Below, in pieces: positions 11,382 to 21,099 of a stretch of 26,393 nucleotides of DNA. The translations under genes were made by a program, and so were the position numbers. How positions within the stretch are numbered: the stretch's first letter is position 1; each line of letters starts with the position of its first letter. This DNA comes from Candidatus Altimarinota bacterium (lineage in GTDB: Bacteria; Patescibacteriota; Gracilibacteria; Absconditabacterales; Absconditicoccaceae), in NCBI GenBank assembly GCA_027013285.1, contig JALUXR010000082.1, forward strand, positions 1-26,393. Reading direction: 5' to 3'. Under the pieces are notes generated by a model. The model made no database searches. It was not told the DNA's origin and saw nothing but the letters and a program-made list of their open reading frames with translations.

Positions 11382-11960
11382 TTATTTCTGTAAAACATAA
11401 ATCATCCTTGCAACATCATCCTCAAAAAGTTTGTAAGGATGTTTTTTTATCAATTTTAAATTATATTTTTTACAATTTTTTAAAATATCATCATATTCCT
11501 CTTTTGAATTCAATTTATACAAAACAAAATATCATCATTTTTTTACAAGATGTTTTGTAAATTTAAGCAATTTATCTATGTAAGCTACTGCTCTTGCAGT
11601 CATAATATCAAACTGTTTTTCTTTATATTCTTCTGCTCTAGTCCAAATAACCTCAACATTTTCTAGTCATAATTCTTGAATCATATCATTTACAGCTTTC
11701 ACTTTTTTTCAAACAGATTCTATTCAAACAAAATTCCAATTAGGTTCTTCTATAGCTAAAGGTAATAATGGAAATCAACTTCCAGTTCATACATCAACTA
11801 AAGAGATTTTTTCTTTATCTGAAAATAATTTTTTAATAATATCTAAACCAACTAATGAATCTTTAATATGCTTAGTTTGAACTCATTGTTCATCTCTTAT
11901 AGCTGAAAGATTAATTTGTTTATTTTTCTCAAGAAATACTTTTATAAGTTTATCATACAT
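11382..11960 (-). CDS. rsmG: 16S rRNA (guanine-527-N7)-methyltransferase
   Basis: 192 aa, typical for RsmG/GidB. It uses SAM to methylate N7 of G527 in the 530 loop of 16S rRNA. The N-terminal NLSAIRDEQGVQTKHIKDSL (17-36) matches the family's N-L-t-a-I-r-d...hi.DSL signature. The SAM loop VDVGTGSGFP covers 55-64, with two of its four glycines encoded by TGA. MTARAVAYIDKLL and the GGYFVLYK strand complete the fold. Start ATG at 11960 lies 35 nt after the stop of the O-methyltransferase gene on the same strand, so the two probably form one transcript. No Shine-Dalgarno sequence. Confidence 0.95.
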
Positions 11961-11995
11961 TAATTAACAGTTTATAAATTAAATTTTATTATCCA

Positions 11996-12544
11996 TTATC
12001 AATTTTTATTAATCTCCCATTTCATCATTCCATCATTTGGCGGAACTTCAAAAATCTGATATTCAATTTGATTTTCATTTAGAAATTTATATAATAGCTC
12101 TGATTTGGATTTGAACTTTACTACATTGTCAGCTAATACTGTGCAATTATTTTCAAGCAAATCCTGAAATTTAAGATAAAAATCTAAATATAATTTCATT
12201 ACTGCATCAATAAATAAAAAGTCTATTTTTTCTGTGAATATTTTTTCTAGTTTTATTAAAAGTGGATCAATATTGTATGCTGTAATATTAAATTGCTTGA
12301 AAGTATAAAAATTTTGTATAGCCTGCATATATGAAGGATAAGAAACTTCAAATGTAGTTAAATGTCAATTCCATTCACTTATAGTGTTTCAAATTATCAA
12401 ACTTGAATATCAAATAGCTGTTCAAATTTCTACAACATTTTTTGGCCTTTTGCTTTGTAATTCTTTTATTAGAATTTGTTCAGCTTCTGGTTTAATAATA
12501 GGAACATTATCATTCAAAGCCTTTAATCTAAGGGTTTTCAACAT
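11996..12544 (-). CDS. SAM-dependent O-methyltransferase-like protein
   Basis: 182 aa. Residues 37-48 (VVEIGTAIGYSS) are the SAM-binding motif I of the family-3 O-methyltransferases (TrmR/YrrM, catechol OMT type); IDFLFIDAV in the middle and LADNVV later match the DFIFIDA and L.DNVL motifs that carry the metal ligands in that family. The protein is slightly shorter than usual (about 210-220 aa), lacking part of the N-terminal helices. Bacterial relatives include TrmR, which methylates wobble 5-hydroxyuridine in tRNA; a tRNA role would fit the neighbouring rsmG and RNase J, but this is inference. Read in the standard code it would stop one codon earlier (TGA, then TAA). Its start is only 29 nt from that of RNase J, head to head. 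Confidence 0.8.
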
Positions 12545-12573
12545 TTTATTTTAAATAATATATTTATAAAAAC

Positions 12574-14535
12574 ATGACAAACGAATTTAGCCAAGCTTCT
12601 TTTCAAGAAGAAAATCATGGACAATCTTTGTGAGAAAGATTACTAAGTAAATTTAAAAAATCAACAGTTTCTGAAGAAAAAACAATAGAACCTAAAACTG
12701 AAGTTAAAAAATCTTTAAATGAACCTAAAAAAACTTTCAAAGTTCAAAGAAAAATAATTAAAAAAGTAATTACAAAACCTACTGAAATAGAAAATGAATT
12801 TAAAATATTGCCTTGAGAAAAACCAGTAAGAATTATGTCTTTAATGTGACTTGAACAAGTAGGTCAATGCTTACTTATAGAATATGAAAATGATATGATC
12901 ATCATAGATGCAGGTATGGAATTTGCTGCTGATGAAGATACTTTATGAGTAGATTATATTATTCCTGATATTAGTTATGTAAAAAAGAACTTACATAAAT
13001 TAAGATGAATATTACTTACTCATGGACATTTAGATCACATATGAGCATTAAGAGATATTTTACCAGAATTAGAATGGCCAACTATTTACACTACTCCACT
13101 AACTCTATGAATTGTTAAAAAATCTTTTCAAAATAGAGAACAAATTAAAAAAATAAAATACAAAATAGTAGATCCAGATATTGATATAATAAAATTATGA
13201 GTATTTACTGTAGAATTTGTTCATGTAAATCACAATATTCCTGAAACAATGTCTATGGCTATTCATACACCAAAATGATTAATATTTAATACTGCAGATT
13301 TTAAAGTAGATTTTTCTCCTGCTATCGATAAACCAGCAGATTTAAGTAAAATTGCTAGAATTGGTAATGAATGAGTAAAACTATATATTTGAGATAGTTT
13401 ATGAACAGCTAGTAGATGAACTCCAAAGAGTGAAAAAGAAATTTGAATAAATTTAGAAAGAACTATTAAAAGTATTAAATGAAGAATTATACTTGCAACT
13501 TTTGCTTCAAATGTAGGTAGAATTATGCAACTTATAAATGTAGCTATAAAAAATAACAGAGTTGTATTTTTAGCAGGTAGAAGTATGGTAAATAATGTAG
13601 AAATTTGTCAAGAATTATGATATATCAAAGTTCCAAGATGAATGATAAGAAAATTAGATCAATCTGTAGAACAAATGCCTGATGATAGAGTTATGATTAT
13701 ATCTACATGAGCTCAATGAGAAGAATTCTCTGCTTTAAATAGAATGTCTAAACATGATCATCCTCAAATTCAACTTAGAAAATGAGATACAGTTATGATG
13801 AGTGCTTCAATTATACCTTGAAATGAGCTACAAACTCATGCTATGATGGATAAATTAGTTCAAAAAGACATAAATCTTATCACAAATAATGATATAGATA
13901 TTCATACATCTGGTCATGGTTGAGTTGAAGATCATAAATTATTCTTAAACTTAGTAAATGCTGAATACGTATTACCTTTCTATATGACTGCATTTCATAG
14001 ATATGCTCATAAAAAATTAGCTCTTGATATGGGATGGGATGAAGAAAAGATAATAATGTCAAATGAAAATGGAACAGTAATAGAAATGTATGATAATTGA
14101 ATTAAAATATCAGACGAAAAAATTAAATTAAACACTATACTTATAGATGGTAAATGACAATGACATCTATCTTGAGAATATGTTGTTCAAGCTAGAAAAA
14201 TAATGGCTCATGATGGTGTATTAATTATAACTTACAAAATTGATACAAATTCAAAAGATATTGTGTGAAATATACAAATTGAATCAAGATGATTTGTTTA
14301 TAGTTCAGAAGTTAAAAAAATTCATACTCTTATAGTAGATTATGCAAGAAGTGAATATCAAAAAATAGTTAGATGATTAGTTAGAAAATGAATTAAATCT
14401 GAAGAAATAAATGTAAGAGATGTATTAAAAGAAATGAAAAAGAAAATTGAAACATTTTCAGCTGAACATACTTGAAGGACACCTATGGTTATTACAAGTT
14501 TTGTTTATATCAATAAAAGTGATAAAAAAGATTAG
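12574..14535 (+). CDS. rnj: Ribonuclease J
   Basis: 653 aa. After an 85-residue charged, Lys-rich extension comes the metallo-beta-lactamase core: HGHLDHIGA with His150, His152, Asp154 and His155, then FVHVNHNIPE and FNTADFKVD for the remaining ligands. The beta-CASP and C-terminal parts show the RNase J series: GDSLGTASRGTPKSE, STGAQGEEFSALNRM, HTSGHG and the PFYMTAFHRYAHKKLA stretch (normally PVHGEYRM...HA), plus a C-terminal VRGLVRKGIKSEEI region. RNase J combines 5'-to-3' exo- and endonuclease activity in mRNA decay and rRNA maturation. A -10-like TATTTA (12561-12566) lies 7 nt before ATG, so the mRNA may be nearly leaderless. A good terminator follows. Confidence 0.95.
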
Positions 14536-14541
14536 CAAAAA

Positions 14542-14575
14542 AGATCCTGAAAAACACTCAGGGTCTTATTTTTTT
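14542..14575 (+). terminator. Intrinsic terminator of RNase J gene
   Basis: A 9-bp stem with one G-T pair (14542-14550 with 14558-14566), 7-nt loop, then a T-rich tract. It starts 6 nt after the TAG stop. Confidence 0.9.
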
Positions 14576-14599
14576 ATTTACTAAATCAAAATAAAATAT

Positions 14600-14629
14600 A
14601 AAAAAAAATAGTAGATTTTTATCTACTAT
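14600..14629 (-). terminator. Intrinsic terminator of rpmB
   Basis: A 9-bp perfect stem ATAGTAGAT/ATCTACTAT (14608-14616 with 14621-14629) with a TTTT loop. The A run at 14600-14608 becomes the U tract on the minus strand, 25 nt past the rpmB stop. Confidence 0.8.
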
Positions 14630-14653
14630 CTCATAAAAAAGAAAAGATATATA

Positions 14654-14842
14654 TTATATAGCTCCTTCTCTTCTTAATTGTTTATATTCTTTTGCAGTCA
14701 TCTTAACTCTTACTTTCATACCATCAAGGTCAATCCATTTTCTAATAATATTTGGTTTGAACCATCTTTTTGAAGCATTCATAGCATGTGATCTCCTTTG
14801 TCATGCTCTTGGTCATTTTCCACTTAAATCTGATCTTGCCAT
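14654..14842 (-). CDS. rpmB: 50S ribosomal protein L28
   Basis: 62 aa, full length. MARSDLSGKGPRAGQRRSHA at the N terminus, then KRWFKPNIIRK and the basic VRVKMTAKEYKQLRR C terminus match bacterial L28, which sits near the E site of the large ribosomal subunit. The family's G..P..GN..SHA....KR.F.PN pattern is kept, with TGA coding three of the glycines. A TATAAT hexamer (14850-14855 on this strand) lies 7 nt before the ATG, a spacing that would give a leaderless or near-leaderless mRNA. Monocistronic, with its own terminator. Confidence 0.95.
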
Positions 14843-14977
14843 AACTATAATTATATAAATAAATAAAAACTTTTTAATTCATCAAGTTGTTGATTTATAA
14901 ATATTTAGTATTGAAAATCAAGTATAAAACTTTAAATATTAAGATACTTATTTTTAATATATTATAAACAAAAAAGA

Positions 14978-15400
14978 ATGAAAAAAGATGTTATAATCTC
15001 AATAGTTAGAACAATAATCTGATTATCTTTAATCTCATATGTAAGTTATTTATGATACAATCATATGGATATTTTACCCAAAGAAGTATGGAACAATGAT
15101 GTTATAGTTTTATCTATAGTATGAGCATTATGAGCTATGATTACTATATCTTGAATAATTAAACCATGTTTCAAAAACCCTAGAATAACACAAGTAATAG
15201 CTGGATTAATAGTTATTGTATTTCCAACTTATGCTTGAATTGTAGATAGTTATACTGCACATATATATTTATGAGATATTTTAAGAGTTTTATGAGTTAT
15301 AATAACTATATTATGATTTACAAAATTATGTATTTATAATAGCTGTGTTAAAAAAGCTGAAGATAAAAAAGTAGGAGAAATGGAAATTATTGAAGTTTAA
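14978..15400 (+). CDS. Four-segment integral membrane protein, unknown function
   Basis: 140 aa with four hydrophobic segments at about 5-24, 41-62, 70-90 and 98-120, short connecting loops and a charged cytoplasm-type tail (KKAEDKKVGEMEIIEV). The loops contain two Cys (KPCFKNP, LCIYNSC). It stands 17 nt before ruvX on the same strand, so the two are probably co-transcribed, although nothing links their functions. The start lies after a divergent region with rpmB. Not recognised. Confidence 0.7.
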
Positions 15401-15417
15401 TATATTAAATATTATAA

Positions 15418-15789
15418 ATGAACATACTTTGAATAGATTGGTGAAGTAAATATGTATGATTAGCAAAAAAAAATATAGAAACTAATTTTATATCACCTAT
15501 ATGATACTTAGATAATGATGCTTGATGTATGTTTAATCTTGCAGAAATTATAATAAAAGAAAAAATTTCTAAAGTAGCTATATGATGGCCCAAAAGACAA
15601 AAAAATACTCAAGAATTGATAGAAAAATTTATAAAAGAATTCAAATTTGTTTATCCAGATATCGAAGTTAAAAAAGTAGATGAAGACTACACATCTGTCG
15701 AAGCTGCTGCTATGACTGGAGAGTTCAAGAAAGCAAGATGAAAAGAAGATGTAATATCAGCTATCAAAATATTAGAAAGATTAGACTAG
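15418..15789 (+). CDS. ruvX: Putative pre-16S rRNA nuclease / Holliday junction resolvase RuvX (YqgF)
   Basis: 123 aa, RNase H-like fold. The N-terminal strand MNILGIDWGSKYVGLA carries the first catalytic Asp (residue 7) and the family's GxDxGxxxxGxA pattern. AIGWPKRQ in the middle replaces the usual VVGLP; DEDYTSVEA matches the D-E-R-x-S/T-T/S-x-x-A motif; and EDVISAIKIL at the end supplies the last acidic residue (normally DxxAAxxIL). Members process the 5' end of 16S rRNA and have been proposed as junction resolvases. Its own stop codon is inside the terminator stem. Confidence 0.92.
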
Positions 15790-15810
15790 GAAAATCTCCT
15801 AGTTTTTTTT
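15785..15810 (+). terminator. Intrinsic terminator of ruvX, overlapping its stop codon
   Basis: A 7-bp stem ACTAGGA/TCCTAGT (15785-15791 with 15797-15803), 5-nt loop and a T run. The TAG stop (15787-15789) forms part of the stem. Confidence 0.85.
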
Positions 15811-15812
15811 AT

Positions 15813-15837
15813 AAAAAAATCCTGCAAAATACAGGAT
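15813..15837 (-). terminator. Intrinsic terminator of the convergent minus-strand gene
   Basis: A 6-bp stem ATCCTG/CAGGAT (15819-15824 with 15832-15837) and an A run at 15813-15819 that reads as U on the minus strand. It sits back to back with the ruvX terminator. Confidence 0.75.
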
Positions 15838-15850
15838 AAACTAAGAAAAT

Positions 15851-16354
15851 TTAAAATCATTCTTCTCAACTAATATTTCATCAAACTGAACTTCATCATC
15901 AACCTATACTAGATCAGTCTAAATTAGCAACTTTATTTTGTTTCATAACATTTAACAAAGCAGACTGAGTATGAAATCTTACAGAAGCAGAATTCCCATA
16001 TTTATCTTTTCAAGCCTCTTGTAATTCTTTTATTTTCTTTTCTAAATCTTGTAATTTCTTAACAATTTCATTTACTATTGGATATGGTTTTTCAATTCAA
16101 GAAGACAACTCTTTTAATTTAGGATTTATCTCTTTTTTTATATAATCAGTTATTTCTTTTTGTTTATGTTTATCTAATTTATCAAATTCTTTTTTAATAG
16201 CCTCATACTCTTCATTATTTGGAGCTATATTTTTTAAGTCTTTTATACTATTAATTTTATTATACTCTTTTTCTTCAATTTTATGGTTTGTAAATCACTC
16301 TTTAGCTCATTCCATTTTATAACTTACATTAACATTTTTAATTTTAAATCTCAT
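15851..16354 (-). CDS. Helical protein with glycine-rich tail, unknown function
   Basis: 167 aa. Residues 25-115 are charged and helical, with a coiled-coil-like segment (NEIVKKLQDLEKKIKELQEAG, about 95-115). The last 22 residues form a Gly/Ser-rich tail (DGSSIGGGGSSVGGNISGEE, then GF) in which nearly every Gly is TGA. Read with the standard code this tail, and most of the protein, would vanish. No signal peptide or membrane segment. It is preceded by a near-consensus promoter and followed by its own terminator, so it is a single-gene unit. I do not recognise the family. Confidence 0.7.
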
Positions 16355-16408
16355 TTTATTTTTATTTTTATTTAATAAATTTAGTCTTTATTGACTTCTA
16401 TGTTTTTT

Positions 16409-16436
16409 ATTATACTAACATTTAATATTTTGTCAA
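16409..16436 (-). promoter_or_regulatory. Sigma70-type promoter
   Basis: On the minus strand TTGACA (16431-16436) and TATAAT (16409-16414), both perfect consensus, are separated by 16 nt. The -10 box ends 55 nt before the ATG of the helical-protein gene at 16354, which gives a leader of roughly 45-50 nt. It is the best promoter match in the window apart from the 38-bp repeat copies. Confidence 0.8.
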
Positions 16437-16479
16437 AAATAAAACAAAGTTTTTTATTATATATTATTTAATATGTATT

Positions 16480-16863
16480 TTATAAATTATAATCTCAATT
16501 TACACTTGTATCTATTACATTATTATTTTTTTGATTAAACACATCTACAACTTTAAATAACCGTCATTTAGCAGTTTTAAAAATAGCTGTAGAAGTATAA
16601 GCCTTATACCCAGGAACCTTAATAGTTCTTAAAAATCCAGGTATTGCAAACAAAATAACTAATGTAAGTAAAAATCACAAAAGAGCATATCTAATACTAT
16701 TCCATGCTTTTTTAATTTTTGCTTCATCTCCACCTGAAAAAACAAACATAAAAATAGAATAAACTATAGCATAAATTACTCATAAAAAAACTAATAAAAC
16801 AAGTAATGCTAATAAATTTAATATTACATTTGTCATTAAATCATTTTGATACATATTTCTCAT
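16480..16863 (-). CDS. VirB2/TrbC-pilin-like two-helix membrane protein
   Basis: 127 aa. Two long hydrophobic segments (about 12-43 and 57-78) flank a short polar turn, FSGGDEAKIKKAWNSIRYAL (42-61). This G-G-D/N-E-x-K-x-K-K-A turn between two helices is typical of the VirB2/TrbC-like pilin family common in candidate-phyla bacteria. The 50-residue hydrophilic tail is longer than in a minimal VirB2. No other type IV secretion gene lies nearby. It starts 11 nt after the flippase stop on the same strand and is probably co-transcribed with it. A structural or membrane-assembly role is inferred from fold only. One CGG Arg codon occurs, rare here. Confidence 0.65.
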
Positions 16864-16874
16864 TTATTAATAAA

Positions 16875-18353
16875 TTAAATTTTTTTCATTATAATTTTTA
16901 TAAGTTTATAACTTACTCATATATATAGCATATTAACAAAAAAGGCATAAATTACAAATAAAATTTTACTACTAGGAATAATAATTAAATATCACAAACT
17001 CATAAAAAATAAAAATATTAAAAAACTATAAAATATATATTTCCACTCTACTTTCGGCAAGATTTCGTTCTTCCGTGCCACAAACAATATTCAACTTACA
17101 AAACAAAATTCTAATACTATTTGTGTAATAATTCATCAAATTATATTATATTTTGGAATTAAACTAAGTCATAAAATTACTCAAATAACCACTCAAAATA
17201 CATTTATAGAAAACAATTTATTTTGTTTATCAAAAGAAACTAAAATATAATTAAATGTTTGTTTGATAAAACTTAAAAACAAAACAAAAGCCAAAAATGG
17301 TAAAATATAATCAGAACCAATTTGTGTAGCTGTAGATAGATAGTGGTTTCAAGCTATAAGTGAGATAATATTTGTTTTAAAAATTATAAAATTAAATAAC
17401 ATCAACAGTCAAAACCAAACTATAAAAGTAAGAAAATATCATAAAGATCTCTGTTTTTCTTCTTTTTTATAAGATGAAATTTTATGAATAATACTATTTC
17501 ATAAAGCCGAGGGGACAATAAGTAATATTTCAGCCAAAGCCAAAGCTAAAGCCCAGATTCAAACATAATTAAATCATTTTGCAGTAGGAAAAATAATAGA
17601 TAAAAATATCAAAACTATAAGTGTATGAAAACTACTCAAATAATAACTTACTCAGTATCTCCAATTTTTTTTCAAATTTTCTTTTATAAATCAAAAATCC
17701 ATATCTATCTTAAATTTCATATGTTTAGATCATTTTCTATGAACATAGATATATTGAGTTAATCAAGACAAAAATACTGTAGATAAAACTAATAAAAATG
17801 CACTTATTGAAGAAAAAGATGGAACATTAAAATTTATATGAGGATAAAAAACAAAAATTATAAGCAACAAACTAGATACCTGAACTACTCTAGCTAAAAT
17901 AAGTGCTTGAGATACAGTTTTCATCTTCCAATTTAGTTGTAAAGGAAGCTGAACTATACCTGCAAGCATAAATGTAGCTGAAAAAATCATACCAAGCACT
18001 AATCAATTTATAATAAAAGGATTATGGACATAAGCTGGAATAAAAAAAGCTATCACAAAAGCTAATAAATAAATTATAATTACCATAAAAAACCTAAATC
18101 ACAAAAATTTATGATATAAAGCAAGTTTTTCTTCTATATTTTTTAATTTTCAGATAGAATTTAAAGCTAAAACATAAATTCCAAAATCAGCCAAAGCTGA
18201 CCAAATAGCAAAATACTTCAAAATTGTAGAATAATCTCCATATCTCAAAGGTCATAGATAAGGAGTTATCAATTTTACTACCAAAAAACCCATTAAGGCA
18301 CTTACTACCCTGCCGGCAATCTGCCAGAAAGCATCACGAAAAACTAAAGACAT
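16875..18353 (-). CDS. Polysaccharide/lipid-linked oligosaccharide flippase (Wzx/MOP superfamily)
   Basis: 492 aa with about a dozen or more hydrophobic segments along the whole length. The N terminus (RDAFWQIAGRVVSALMGFLV, then LITPYLGPLRYGDYS) is the classic start of the Wzx/RfbX polysaccharide-export branch, where G-R-x-x-x-x-x-x-x-x and P-x-x-x-G-x-Y-x recur. Such proteins move lipid-linked sugars across the membrane for surface glycans. The start is the only ATG that keeps this N terminus. The first 20 codons and patches at 17045-17085 and 17501-17521 are much richer in GC than the rest (21 of 40 bases at 18301-18340), although TGA-Gly codons are used throughout. No glycosyltransferase neighbours are seen. 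Upstream of the VirB2-like gene. Confidence 0.88.
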
Positions 18354-18417
18354 AAAGAAAATATTAAAATCTAAACAACTAAAGTATTTTTACTTAAATT
18401 AGTTATTTTCTCAATAT

Positions 18418-18445
18418 AAAAAAAGACTAACATTTAAGCTAGTCT
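18418..18445 (-). terminator. Intrinsic terminator of clpC
   Basis: A 6-bp stem AGACTA/TAGTCT (18424-18429 with 18440-18445) with an A run on the plus strand at 18418-18424, read as U on the minus strand, 7 nt after the clpC stop. Confidence 0.7.
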
Positions 18446-18451
18446 ATAATT

Positions 18452-20998
18452 TTATTTAACTTTATTTGAATTCAACAAATTTTCTATAATTTTATTTTCC
18501 AATTCATTATAAATATATTTTTCTACTCATCTTACTCAAGCTCATTCCTTTTCTATCTTAGTCAAAACAGTATCTACATCTTCTTTTTTTACAACTGGGA
18601 TTGTAATTCATTTATGTTTTTTCCATAACTGTTTATATTCTTTGTAATATTTTTGAAATACTTTCTTAAGTAAATCAATATTTATATTGTTGAAATACAC
18701 AACCTTATCAAATCTATTTAATAATTCTACTGGCAAGATATTTTTAACTTCTTGTAAAATCATTTCTTTCTTTTCTTCTGTTATATCTGTATTTTTTTCT
18801 TTTGTAGAATCAAATCAAATTTTTGTAACCTGTTTTGTAAAATATTCAGCTCAAAGATTTGAAGTTAAAATGATAATAGTATTTTTAAAATCTACCTTTC
18901 TTCATTTATTATCTTCAAGATAACCTTGATCAAGTATCTGTAACAAAATATTTAAAACATTTGAAGATCATTTTTCTATTTCATCAAACAATATTACAGA
19001 ATAAGGTTTTTTTCTAACTGCTTCCGTAAGAATTCAACCTTCTTCATAACCAACATATCAAGCTGCAGATCAAGTTAATTTATTACTAGACATATCTTGA
19101 GAATACTCTGACATATTTATTTTTATCAATGAATTTTCATCTTGGAAAAAGTGTTTTGCCAACAATTGTGCTAAATAAGTTTTTCATACTCAAGAAGCTC
19201 CTAAAAATAAGAAACTACCAATAGGTTTTGATTGTTCCAATGGAGATAATTTATTTCTAATAATAGCATTTACAACATCATTTACTGCTTGTTCTTGTCA
19301 AATTATTTCTTTATTTAAGATGTTTTTTAAATCTTTCAAAAACTCTAATTCTGATTTACTTAAAACACTATTTGAAATTCAATATTTTTCTACAATTACA
19401 TTTTCAATATCTTCCTCAGTGATAGTTTGCCTTTTATCTTTTGGTCTATCATCTGTAGTTTGTAATTTAGTAATATCTTGTTTAAGATTTGATATTTTTT
19501 CTTTATAATCAGCAGCTGTAAAATAATCTTGTTCAGACACAGCTTTCTCAATTTTTTGTTCTAATCATTCTATAGTTTTATTTATTTCGTCAATTTTTTT
19601 ACTTATATTTTTTGACATAACTTTCTCTCATACTCTAGAACAAGCCTCATCAACCAAATCAATAGCTTTATCTGGTAATTGTTTATCCAAAATATATCTT
19701 TTTGATAACTTAACAGCAATTTCAACAGCTCAAGATGAAATATTTACACCGTGAAAGTCTTCAAATCTATATTTTATTCATTCCAAAAGTTTAATTGCTC
19801 ATTTTTCTGTAGGCTCTTCAATTTTTACAACCTGAAATCTTCTTGTTAGAGCTGGATCTTTTTCAATATATTTTTTATACTCATCAAAAGTTGTAGCACC
19901 AATAAGAGTTAATTCTCATCTAGCAAGATGTGGTTTGATAATATTTGCAGTATCTGCACCTCCTTCTTGGTTTCAAGCTCAAACGATAGTATGAATTTCG
20001 TCTATAAACAAAATTATATTATTTTCTGGATTTATAGATTCTTCTATGATAGATTTTAACCTAGATTCAAACTCACCTCTAAATTTTGTTCCAGCAACTA
20101 AAGTTCACATATCCAACATATAAATTTTCTTATTTTTAAGTTTTGTTGGAACATCTCAAGAAGAAATTTTTTGAGCTAATCATTCAACTATTGCAGTTTT
20201 ACCAACTCATGCCTCTCAAATTAACAATGGGTTTGATTTAGTTTTTCTTAATAAAGTATAAATTACTTGCTTCATTTCATTTTCTCTACCAACTACAGGC
20301 TCTAAATTTCACTTTTTAGCTTCTGCTACCAAATTTGTTCCAAATGTATCTATCACTAATTTATCTTTTCATTTATTAGATTCTTTTTTTACTTGTTTTG
20401 TTTCTCATTCTTCTACATCATCATCCAAATAATCATAATCTGAATAATCATCAGCCGCCAAAATCTTTTGAAAATCATCTTTTTCTATAGTAGAAACAAC
20501 TTCTTTTAAAGAAAATATATTTCCAAATTCTTCAACTAAAGTATTATCATCATAAGCAGAATCTAAAACTTGTTTTATATTTAATCATTCAAGAAAATCA
20601 AAAAATCAATTATCAGCCAATTTTCCAAATATAATATTTTCATAAATTAACTCCAGAAACAAAGAGAATGAAAATAATGATTTACCATGAGAAGATTCTA
20701 AATTTTCAAAAACTTTAATTACATCAGAAGATAGAATAAATCAATTATTTCATACATTTGACATATCAATACCATCCAAATCATAATCTTTTTTAAAAAT
20801 ATTTATCATTCAATCTATATCTATTCATTGATCAACAAAAAAAGATTTAATTTGAGCATTTTTATTAAATAAGTTTAACAATGTAAAAAACACATCTTCC
20901 AAACTTACTTCTTTTCAATTATTTCTTGAATAAGTATATTTTGAAACTATTACTAACAAATTTATATATTTATAAAATATTTTATTTTGATTTTTCAT
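18452..20998 (-). CDS. clpC: ATP-dependent Clp protease ATP-binding subunit ClpC
   Basis: 848 aa. A divergent N-terminal domain (1-150) and acidic linker are followed by AAA+ module 1: Walker A GEAGVGKT (261-268), Walker B LFIDE (Asp333, Glu334), and the GATTFDEYKKYIEKDPALTR stretch. A short middle region holds a UVR-like motif (EKAVSEQDYFTAADYKEKIS), then module 2: Walker A GASGVGKT (600-607), Walker B ILFDEIEKG (Asp672) and ELLNRFDKVV. An IGF tripeptide at 727-729, in the place where ClpC/ClpA/ClpX carry the ClpP-docking loop, and the short UVR-type middle domain favour ClpC over the disaggregase ClpB. It would unfold proteins and feed them to ClpP; no clpP gene is in view. A TTGAAA/TAGAAT promoter precedes it. 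No CIRCE element seen. Confidence 0.93.
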
Positions 20999-21042
20999 AT
21001 ATTATTTTAAATAATTATAATTTAAAAATTAATTGTCTTATT

Positions 21043-21070
21043 ATTCTATAGAAAATCACTCCTGTTTCAA
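21043..21070 (-). promoter_or_regulatory. clpC: Probable clpC promoter
   Basis: Minus-strand TTGAAA (21065-21070) and TAGAAT (21043-21048) with a 16-nt spacer lie 44 nt before the clpC ATG, in the 101-base gap after the coiled-coil gene. No CIRCE or other heat-shock operator is visible around it. Confidence 0.5.
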
Positions 21071-21099
21071 TAAAAATACATATTTACTTAAAGAAAATT

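Noticed and set aside
20999..21099. CIRCE/HrcA operator in front of clpC
   Set aside because: No TTAGCACTC-N9-GAGTGCTAA inverted repeat; only a GGAGTG word is present.
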